Source of the DNA: an uncultured Clostridia bacterium
GTDB taxonomy: Bacteria; Bacillota; Clostridia; Lachnospirales; Lachnospiraceae
DNA length: 11,049 bases
Reading direction: 5' to 3'
Assembly (NCBI GenBank): GCA_946620335.1
Contig: CAMONF010000322.1
Coordinates: 1 to 11,049, forward strand
The notes below the pieces were generated by a model that worked only from the letters and a program-made list of their open reading frames with translations, made no database searches and had not been told where the DNA came from. Numbering within the stretch: the stretch's first letter is position 1; each line of letters begins with the position of its first letter. Both the position numbers and the translations under genes were made by a program. Of the stretch, positions 6,246 to 11,049 are shown one piece after another.

Positions 6246-6279
6246 GGCAGTTCCCTGGCGCGACCGTCAGGAAAGTGCC
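6246..6279 (+). promoter_or_regulatory. Stem-loop after oadA (first of two)
   Basis: GGCA (6246-6249) pairs with TGCC (6276-6279), and TT-C-CTG (6251-6257, one bulged C) with CAG-G-AA (6268-6273), around a loop beginning GCGCGACC. No T-run follows. It lies 13 bases past the oadA stop and may protect the 3' end of the operon message. Confidence 0.35.
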
Positions 6280-6296
6280 CTGCAGACAGAAATCAT

Positions 6297-6330
6297 GCGC
6301 CAGCCGAGCAATCGACTGGCGCTGCTGTTT
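6297..6330 (+). terminator. GNRA-capped stem-loop after oadA (second of two), possible weak terminator
   Basis: GCGCCAG (6297-6303) pairs perfectly with CTGGCGC (6316-6322). After one C-A mismatch, CGA pairs with TCG around a GCAA tetraloop. The tail TGCTGTTT has only three T in a row, so termination would be partial at best. Together with the preceding hairpin it separates the carboxylase operon from the downstream small membrane peptide gene. Confidence 0.4.
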
Positions 6331-6377
6331 ACCCTGAAACAAGACAAGGGATCAATTCCTGAAAGGGAGGATACTTT

Positions 6378-6464
6378 ATGAGTACGGTCGGCAGCGCCAT
6401 TTTGGGCATTGTTGTCATTTCCGCGGCAGCGCTTCTGTTTGCCTACACCAACAACCATCGGTGA
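6378..6464 (+). CDS. 28-residue single-span membrane peptide of unknown function
   Basis: A 29-codon frame, stop included. It starts at ATG 6378 behind a strong AAGGGAGG site (6363-6370) with seven bases of spacing, and ends in TGA at 6462-6464. The peptide has a short polar start (MSTVGSA), about 18 hydrophobic residues (ILGIVVISAAALLFAY) and a polar, positive end (TNNHR). This is the layout of a small single-pass membrane protein, probably with the C-terminus inside by the positive-inside rule. Its last bases overlap an in-frame GTG of the next gene (GTGA), which suggests coupled translation. The good ribosome binding site, hydrophobic composition and overlap are the evidence; no family is recognised. 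It could belong functionally to the decarboxylase complex upstream or the flavoprotein downstream. Confidence 0.6.
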   Translation: MSTVGSAILGIVVISAAALLFAYTNNHR

Positions 6465-6481
6465 AACTGAGAGGACAAGAG

Positions 6482-7735
6482 TTGAAAGATATCGTGATCA
6501 TCGGGGCCGGCGCCGCCGGCATGATGGCCGGCGTCCTTCTTGGCATGAAGGGACAGCGCGTCACCATCTACGAGAAAAATGAGCGCCTCGGCAAAAAGCT
6601 CTACATTACCGGCAAGGGCCGCTGCAACTTCACCAACGACTGCAGCCGGGACGAATTCCTGGCCGCCATGGTCTCCAATCCGCGCTTTATGTACAGCGCG
6701 CTGGATACCCTGGATCCCCAGGGCGTGATCGCCCTCTTTGAATCCTGGGGCCTTCGGACCAAGGTGGAGCGGGGCAGAAGGGCCTTTCCGGCCTCGGACA
6801 AGTCCGCCGACGTGCTGGATATGTTCCGCCGCCAGCTGAAGAAGAACCGTGTGGAGGGCGTTCTGAACGCTGAGGTGAAAGACCTGATCCTTGAGGAGGG
6901 CCGGGCTGCGGGCGTGAAGGTCCTGGCGGACGGCAGAGAGAGAGAAGTCCGGGCTGACGCGGTCATCGTGGCGACCGGCGGCCTTTCCTATCCCTCCACC
7001 GGCTCCACGGGCGACGGCTATCGGTTCGCGCGGGAGGCGGGGCTTAAGGTGACGGCGACGAGACCCTCCCTGGTATCTTTGGTGTGTGCGGAGGAGTACT
7101 GCAAGGAGCTTCAGGGCCTTTCCCTGAAGAACGTCGCCCTCCACATTAAGAGCGGGAAGAAGGAAGTCTACTCCGAGTTCGGCGAGATGCTCTTTACCCA
7201 CTACGGCATCACCGGCCCGCTGGTCCTGACGGCCAGCGCGAGGGTGGGCGGCTTGATAGGCGAAAAGCCCCTCTCGACCTGGATCGACCTGAAGCCGGCG
7301 GTCACGGAGGAGACCTTGGACGCGCGGCTGGTCCGCATTTTCGAGGAAAATAAGAACAAGACCCTGCGGAACGTTCTGGGCGAACTCTATCCGGCCAAAA
7401 TGATTCCCGTCATTCCGGCCCTTGCGGGCGTGGACGGAGAAAAAAAGGTCCACGACGTCTCCAAAAAGGAGCGTGAGGCCCTGGTGCGGGTGACCAAGCA
7501 TATGCCGCTCACCCTCACGTCCCTACGGCCTTACAATGAAGCGGTCGTGACGCAGGGCGGCGTCTCGGTGAAGGAGGTGGCGCCTGCCACCATGGAATCG
7601 AAAAAGGTCGGAGACCTCTATTTCATAGGCGAGGTCCTGGACCTGGATGCCGTGACCGGCGGCTTCAACCTGCAGATCGCCTGGTCCACGGCTGCCGTCT
7701 GCGCGGAGGCCATTCTGGCCAAAGAGGAGGCGTGA
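6482..7735 (+). CDS. FAD-dependent oxidoreductase, HI0933/YhiN family
   Basis: About 417 residues. The protein opens with an FAD-binding Rossmann motif, IVIIGAGAAGMMAG (Gly8, Gly10, Gly13 from the chosen start). It continues with YEKNERLGKKLYITGKGRCNFTN, a family signature, then GRRAFPASDKSADV, then ATGGLSYPSTGSTGDGY, and ends in FIGEVLDLDAVTGGFNLQIAWSTA, the C-terminal FAD-contacting motif of this family. The substrate of these flavoproteins is not well established, so none is proposed. Start choice: TTG 6482 has AGAGGA six bases upstream and places the Rossmann strand at residue 4, as is usual. GTG 6461 would add seven residues and overlap the stop of the small peptide gene but has no ribosome binding site. 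It lies upstream of cmk with a 74-base gap, an order often seen in Clostridia. Confidence 0.88.
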   Translation: MKDIVIIGAGAAGMMAGVLLGMKGQRVTIYEKNERLGKKLYITGKGRCNFTNDCSRDEFLAAMVSNPRFMYSALDTLDPQGVIALFESWGLRTKVERGRRAFPASDKSADVLDMFRRQLKKNRVEGVLNAEVKDLILEEGRAAGVKVLADGREREVRADAVIVATGGLSYPSTGSTGDGYRFAREAGLKVTATRPSLVSLVCAEEYCKELQGLSLKNVALHIKSGKKEVYSEFGEMLFTHYGITGPLVLTASARVGGLIGEKPLSTWIDLKPAVTEETLDARLVRIFEENKNKTLRNVLGELYPAKMIPVIPALAGVDGEKKVHDVSKKEREALVRVTKHMPLTLTSLRPYNEAVVTQGGVSVKEVAPATMESKKVGDLYFIGEVLDLDAVTGGFNLQIAWSTAAVCAEAILAKEEA

Positions 7736-7809
7736 GCCTTAGCAGTACACAGACCGGCGAAGCTGCCGGGACGGCTGAAGAAAATGAACGCAATTAGGAG
7801 GCATGAACA

Positions 7810-8487
7810 ATGAACATAGCCATTGACGGGCCGGCCGGTGCCGGCAAGAGCACCATTGCCAAAAGGGTGGCGGGCGCTCTGGGTTACATTTATGTGGACA
7901 CAGGCGCCATGTACAGGGCCATGGCCCTCAATATTCTGAGGAACGGCGCGGACGTGTCGGACGCAGCCGCCGTGGAGGCGGTAGCTGACCGGACGGACGT
8001 CACCATCGCCTACCGCGACGGAAGCCAGCATGTCCTGCTGAACGGGGAGGATGTGACGGACCTGATCCGGACCGAGGAGGTCAGCGCCATGGCTTCCCTC
8101 TCCTCCGCCAACGGCGCGGTCCGGCGGAAACTGGTCCTTCTCCAGCAGGCCCTGGCCAAAAAAGAGGACGTGGTCATGGACGGCCGGGACATCGGGACCG
8201 TGGTCCTACCGGATGCCGAGGTCAAGGTCTTCCTGACGGCTTCCGCCAGGACCAGAGCCCTCCGGCGCTATAAAGAGGACGTTGCCAAAGCGGAGGCCGC
8301 CGGCCAGCCGGCGCCCACGCTGGAGGAGACCGAGGCGGCCATCATAAGGCGGGACAAGCAGGAAATGGAGCGGGAGATCTCGCCCCTTCGTCAGGCGGAG
8401 GACGCTGTGCTGGTGGATTCCTCAGACATGACCATCGACGAGGTCACCGAGACCATACTTGACCTGGCGCGCAAGGCAGGCGCCTGA
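7810..8487 (+). CDS. cmk: Cytidylate kinase
   Basis: 225 residues, the normal length of bacterial CMP kinase, which phosphorylates CMP and dCMP with ATP in the cytoplasm. The P-loop is at the start (AIDGPAGAGKSTIAKRVA, Gly7-Ser14 region), followed by YVDTGAMYRAMAL, which binds the nucleoside monophosphate. In the middle come VSAMASLSSANGAVRR, then VMDGRDIGTVVLPDAEVKVFLTAS, and after it the lid region ARTRALRRYKED with downstream IIRRDKQEMEREISPLRQAEDAVLVDSS. All expected motifs are intact. Start ATG 7810 is preceded by AGGAGG at 7796-7801; a nearer ATG at 7803 is out of frame. ispH follows after 13 bases, so the two are probably co-transcribed. The plsC gene that sits between cmk and ispH in some Clostridia is absent. 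Confidence 0.95.
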   Translation: MNIAIDGPAGAGKSTIAKRVAGALGYIYVDTGAMYRAMALNILRNGADVSDAAAVEAVADRTDVTIAYRDGSQHVLLNGEDVTDLIRTEEVSAMASLSSANGAVRRKLVLLQQALAKKEDVVMDGRDIGTVVLPDAEVKVFLTASARTRALRRYKEDVAKAEAAGQPAPTLEETEAAIIRRDKQEMEREISPLRQAEDAVLVDSSDMTIDEVTETILDLARKAGA

Positions 8488-8500
8488 GGGGGAGCAGCCT

Positions 8501-9370
8501 ATGGAAGTCAGGGTAGCGAAGAGCGCCGGCTTCTGCTTCGGCGTGAAGCGGGCGGTGAAGCTGGTCTATGACGAAGCGGCCTCCAACCCCGGCCGGGTCT
8601 ACACCATGGGACCCATCATCCACAACGAGCAGGTGGTGGATGACCTGCGGGGGCGCGGCGTCCGCATTATTGACGACGACCTTTTCTGTGAGGAGACGGG
8701 TGAGAAGCCGGGACCGGGGGATACGGTGATCCTGCGGTCCCACGGCGTTTCCCGGGAGATGGTGGAGCGTGTCCGGGGCCTCGGCTGCCGGGTGGTCGAC
8801 GCGACCTGCCCCTTCGTCTCCAAAATCCACAGCATCGTTGACGAGAAGAGCCGGGAAGGCTATCACATCGTCATCGTGGGAAATGCAGACCATCCCGAGG
8901 TCCGGGGCATCCGAGGCTGGGCCCAGGGGCCCTGCACGGTCATTGCATCGGCGGAGGAAGCAGAAAGGGTTTCATTTTCACCGGAAGAACGCCTATGGGT
9001 CGTGTCCCAAACCACGTTTAATTTAGAAAACTTTAATAAAATTGTTGAAATCGTGGGTAAAAAAGGTTATAGTGTAATAGTTACTAATACCATATGTAAC
9101 GCAACAAAAGAACGACAGGCAGAGTCGTTCGAACTGGCCCGGGAATCGGACGTGATGATCGTGATCGGAGGGAAGCATTCCTCCAACACGCAGAAGCTCT
9201 ACGATATCTGCAGGAGCCAGTGTAACAATACTTACTACATTCAGAAACTTGATGATCTGGTAGCCGTCGTTATCCAATCCGATAGTTGTGTAGGTATTAC
9301 TGCGGGGGCTTCAACCCCAAATAATATTATCATGGAGGTTTCAACACATGTCAGAAGAAGTAAGCTTTGA
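8501..9370 (+). CDS. ispH: 4-hydroxy-3-methylbut-2-enyl diphosphate reductase (IspH/LytB)
   Basis: 289 residues, an iron-sulfur enzyme making isopentenyl and dimethylallyl diphosphate in the last step of the MEP pathway. The three cluster cysteines are Cys12 (GFCFGVKRA), Cys103 (DATCPFV) and Cys199 (NTICNAT). Substrate-site residues are His41 (IIHNEQVV), His81 (RSHGVS), His131 and Glu133 (NADHPEV), Ser227/Asn229 (HSSNTQ) and Ser271 (TAGASTP). Start ATG 8501 has GGGGGAG upstream; a frame opening at 8459 would run into cmk and adds nothing conserved. The final residues after NNIIMEV (STHVRRSKL) are read across the start of rpsA, in another frame. The gene ends in CTT TGA, a known +1 slippage core. 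Bases 9012-9110 are strikingly AT-rich with A/T-ending codons, unlike the rest of the gene, and contain a promoter-like sequence. Confidence 0.95.
   Translation: MEVRVAKSAGFCFGVKRAVKLVYDEAASNPGRVYTMGPIIHNEQVVDDLRGRGVRIIDDDLFCEETGEKPGPGDTVILRSHGVSREMVERVRGLGCRVVDATCPFVSKIHSIVDEKSREGYHIVIVGNADHPEVRGIRGWAQGPCTVIASAEEAERVSFSPEERLWVVSQTTFNLENFNKIVEIVGKKGYSVIVTNTICNATKERQAESFELARESDVMIVIGGKHSSNTQKLYDICRSQCNNTYYIQKLDDLVAVVIQSDSCVGITAGASTPNNIIMEVSTHVRRSKL
9045..9073 (+). promoter_or_regulatory. Near-consensus sigma-A promoter inside ispH, probably for rpsA
   Basis: TTGAAA (9045-9050) and TATAGT (9068-9073) are separated by exactly 17 bases inside the AT-rich part of ispH. Transcription would start near 9080, about 268 bases before the rpsA start. 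The local switch to A/T-ending codons in an otherwise GC-rich gene is what one would expect if promoter function constrains this stretch. It is a motif match, but one of the best in the window. Confidence 0.55.
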
Positions 9371-10451
9371 GCAGATGCTCGATGAGAGCTTCAAAACTAT
9401 CAGGAATGGAGAGATCGTAGAAGGTACGATCATCGCCCTCAAGCCGGAGGTCGCCTACCTCAACATCGGCTGCAAGGGTGACGGCGTGCTCACAAGGGAA
9501 GAGTACAGCAACGATTGCAAGGATATGACCGCCGTGCTCAACATCGGCGACAAGCTTGAGGTCAAGGTGCTGAAGGTCAACGACGGAGAAGGCCAGACCA
9601 TCCTCACCTACAAGCGTCTCGCTGCCGAGAAGGGCAACAAGAGACTTGAAGAGGCTTTCAACAACAGAGAAGTCCTCACTGCCAAGGTTTCCCAGGTCCT
9701 CAAGGGCGGCCTCACTGTCACCGTGGAAGACACCCGCGTCTTCATCCCGGCCAGCCTTGTTTCTGATTCCTATGAGAAGGATCTCGGCAAGTATGCCGAT
9801 CAGGAGATCGAGTTCGTCATCTCCGAGTTCAATCCCCGCAGAAGAAGGATCATCGGCGACCGCCGCCAGCTCCTCATCGAGCGCAAGAAGGCTGCTGCCG
9901 AGGCTCTCTTTGCCCGCATCCAGCCGGGTGATGTTGTCGACGGTGTCGTGAAGAACGTCACAGATTTCGGTGCTTTCATCGATCTCGGCGGCGCTGACGG
10001 CCTGCTCCACATCTCCGAGATGAGCTGGGGCCGCGTGGAGAATCCCAAGAAGATTTTCCATGTCGGTGATGAAGTCACTGTCCTCATCAAGGACATCCGC
10101 GGCGAGAAGATTGCCCTCTCCCGCAAGTTCCCGGAGGAGAATCCCTGGATCAAGGCTGAGAACGAGTTCGGTATCGGCTCTGTCGTCACCGGCCGTGTCG
10201 CCCGTATGACAGACTTCGGCGCTTTCGTCGAGCTGCTCCCGGGCGTGGACGCTCTGCTCCATGTCTCCCAGATCTCCCGCAACCACGTGGAGAAGCCCTC
10301 TGACATCCTCAAGATCGGTCAGGAGATCGAGGCCCGCGTCGTTGATTTCAACGCTGCCGACCACAAGATTTCTCTTTCCATGAAGCAGCTTGAGCAGGAG
10401 AGAGCCGCTCAGGAAGATTCCACCACTGTCTACAGCGACAGCAATTATTGA
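9348..10451 (+). CDS. rpsA: Ribosomal protein S1 homologue with four S1 domains
   Basis: 367 residues, an RNA-binding protein of the S1 family that acts at the ribosome. Four S1 (OB-fold) domains are visible at about 20-88, 107-173, 192-262 and 276-346. The last two are the most canonical, with VVKNVTDFGAFIDLGGADGLLHISEMS and GRVARMTDFGAFVELLPGVDALLHVSQIS. Domain 2 is degenerate apart from FIPASLVS. Four domains is usual for Firmicutes, against six in E. coli. A short acidic/polar tail ends in SDSNY. Start ATG 9348 has GGAGG at 9334-9338. The gene overlaps ispH by 23 bp in the +1 frame; in many Clostridia the two are one fused gene. Removing a single base near 9347, or a +1 slip at the ispH stop, would produce that fusion here. 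It can also be transcribed from the promoter inside ispH. A strong terminator follows. Confidence 0.93.
   Translation: MSEEVSFEQMLDESFKTIRNGEIVEGTIIALKPEVAYLNIGCKGDGVLTREEYSNDCKDMTAVLNIGDKLEVKVLKVNDGEGQTILTYKRLAAEKGNKRLEEAFNNREVLTAKVSQVLKGGLTVTVEDTRVFIPASLVSDSYEKDLGKYADQEIEFVISEFNPRRRRIIGDRRQLLIERKKAAAEALFARIQPGDVVDGVVKNVTDFGAFIDLGGADGLLHISEMSWGRVENPKKIFHVGDEVTVLIKDIRGEKIALSRKFPEENPWIKAENEFGIGSVVTGRVARMTDFGAFVELLPGVDALLHVSQISRNHVEKPSDILKIGQEIEARVVDFNAADHKISLSMKQLEQERAAQEDSTTVYSDSNY
9362..9371 (+). promoter_or_regulatory. Possible +1 ribosomal frameshift site joining ispH to rpsA
   Basis: The ispH frame ends AAG CTT TGA G. CTT TGA is the shift core of the prfB (release factor 2) +1 frameshift, where the tRNA on CUU slips to UUU at a UGA stop. 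A +1 slip here continues with GAG CAG ATG, exactly the rpsA frame (from Glu8 of S1), giving a 649-residue IspH-S1 fusion. Upstream bases are purine-rich (AGAAGAAGTAAG) but lack the strong AGGGGG stimulator seen in prfB. The core is seen directly; function is a hypothesis. Confidence 0.4.
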
Positions 10452-10497
10452 TTCGGCTACGGCCTGTCAACGGATTTTCCGACATACTGAAAAGACG

Positions 10498-10534
10498 AAC
10501 AGCCATCAGATTCAGGTCTGATGGCTGTTTTTTT
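10498..10534 (+). terminator. Intrinsic terminator after rpsA
   Basis: A perfect 13-bp stem pairs AACAGCCATCAGA (10498-10510) with its complement at 10517-10529 around the loop TTCAGG, followed directly by a run of seven T ending at 10534. This is a textbook Rho-independent terminator, 47 bases past the rpsA stop, and closes the FAD-oxidoreductase-cmk-ispH-rpsA unit. Confidence 0.95.
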
Positions 10535-10575
10535 GCGTGTGTTCATTTTTTACCTGTTATCATCTGTTTTTACGA

Positions 10576-10604
10576 TTGCCTAAAAGGCTTTTAGGAAGTA
10601 AGAT
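10576..10604 (+). promoter_or_regulatory. Promoter with a palindromic operator-like spacer
   Basis: TTGCCT (10576-10581) and TAAGAT (10599-10604) are spaced by 17 bases. The spacer begins inside a 15-base palindrome, CTAAAAG-G-CTTTTAG (10580-10594), which overlaps the -35 box. Such placement is typical of a repressor site. The start point would be near 10611. It would drive the broken transporter gene downstream. Confidence 0.5.
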
Positions 10605-10611
10605 AGGCAAA

Positions 10612-10638
10612 GTCTGCCCGTCCGGTCACGGGGCAGAC
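10612..10638 (+). promoter_or_regulatory. Stem-loop at the predicted 5' end of the transporter message
   Basis: GTCTGCCC (10612-10619) pairs with GGGCAGAC (10631-10638). It would be the very first element of a transcript starting near 10611, as in 5' stabilising hairpins. The ribosome binding site (AGAGG, 10652-10656) lies clear of it, so simple occlusion is unlikely. Confidence 0.4.
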
Positions 10639-10663
10639 CAATCTATCGAAAAGAGGTCAGCAA

Positions 10664-11022
10664 ATGCAGACAAGCAATCTTTCGTCAAATAAAGCACAAT
10701 CCATCTGGGCCTGGTTCCCGGTGACCCTGCTCACAGCCGTTTTCTGCTGCGTGCTCTGGGGCAGCGCTTCGCCGGCCATCAAGATCGCCTATGAGCTCTT
10801 TCAGATCGGGCCGGATGAGACGGCCTCCCGGATCATGCTGGCGGGCACCCGGTTCGTGATCGCGGGCTCCATGACGATCATCTTCGGGTCGGTCCTGGCC
10901 AAAAAGGCCTTGATTCCGAAGAAGGGTTCCTGGAAAAATTCTCCCTGACAGGTCTTGCTGCCCTTCTGCTGGTCAGCGCGGGCATTGTGATCGTCAACGC
11001 TTCCGGGAAGAGGGCGGCCTGA
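10664..11022 (+). pseudogene. EamA/DMT-family transporter remnant with its middle deleted
   Basis: Two pieces of one transporter gene are visible. The first, 10664-10948, starts at ATG after AGAGG and reads 94 residues, with TLLTAVFCCVLWGSASPAIKIAYELF (first span, FWGS/LWGS-like EamA motif) and a second hydrophobic segment at about 57-78, then KGSWKNSP and a stop. The second, in the next frame from about 10927 to the TGA at 11020-11022, reads FLEKFSLTGLAALLLVSAG then IVIVNASGKRAA, the usual end of the last membrane span in this family. Intact members are about 290-310 residues with ten spans. Here about 170-190 residues are missing, implying an internal deletion of roughly 0.5-0.6 kb plus a frame change at the join (near 10920-10930). 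The substrate is unknown. A truncated product with two spans is unlikely to transport. Its promoter and leader still look intact, so the loss may be recent. Confidence 0.75.
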
Positions 11023-11049
11023 GAATCCCTGTCTGCAGAGAATAATGCA

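Noticed and set aside
7754..7769. Small hairpin CCGGC/GCCGG between the FAD oxidoreductase gene and cmk
   Set aside because: Only five base pairs and no T-run; not distinguishable from chance in GC-rich sequence.
1..11049. CRISPR array, tRNA, rRNA, insertion sequence or phage genes
   Set aside because: No regularly spaced repeats, cloverleaf-like sequence, transposase motifs or inverted-repeat ends were recognised on either strand.

Overview
All genes in this window lie on the plus strand. The window looks like a GC-rich chromosomal segment of an anaerobic Clostridia member, probably Lachnospiraceae or a close relative. This rests on the neighbourhood FAD-oxidoreductase (HI0933 family)-cmk-ispH-rpsA, the four-domain S1 protein beside ispH, and a sodium-pump decarboxylase cluster with a separate biotin carrier. 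No tRNA, rRNA, CRISPR array, phage or insertion sequence was seen.

Layout. (1) 1-351: the 3' part of scpB, a chromosome-condensation gene. An imperfect 72-bp tandem repeat runs over its stop codon and a large hairpin follows. (2) 352-925: gene-free. It holds that repeat and hairpin, a good sigma-A-type promoter, a structured leader and a second, extended -10 box. (3) 926-6233: a five-gene operon with a CoA-type (12S-like) carboxyltransferase, an unusually long OadG-like lipoprotein/membrane subunit, a small biotin carrier with an Ala-Pro linker, the OadB sodium pump and a 5S-type (OadA/PycB) carboxyltransferase without its own biotin domain. A strong hairpin sits between oadB and oadA. (4) 6234-6464: two tandem hairpins, then a 28-codon gene for a single-span membrane peptide that is easy to miss. 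(5) 6482-10451: FAD-dependent oxidoreductase, cmk, ispH and rpsA. (6) 10498-10534: a textbook terminator. (7) 10576-11022: a promoter with a palindrome in its spacer, then an EamA/DMT transporter gene that has lost its middle and is a pseudogene.

How the genes work together. The operon encodes two carboxyltransferases with different substrate classes (a 2-oxo acid such as oxaloacetate for 5S, an acyl-CoA for 12S), one shared biotin carrier and one sodium-exporting decarboxylase. It could work as a decarboxylase sodium pump fed from two substrates, or as a transcarboxylase coupled to the pump. Its codons end mainly in C or G, as in rpsA, which suggests high expression.

The most striking detail is at the ispH/rpsA junction. 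Many Clostridia have these two genes fused. Here they overlap by 23 bp in different frames, and ispH ends in CTT TGA, the same core as the +1 programmed-frameshift site of prfB. A +1 slip there would join IspH to S1 in exactly the right frame. An AT-rich stretch inside ispH also carries a near-consensus promoter that could drive rpsA alone.
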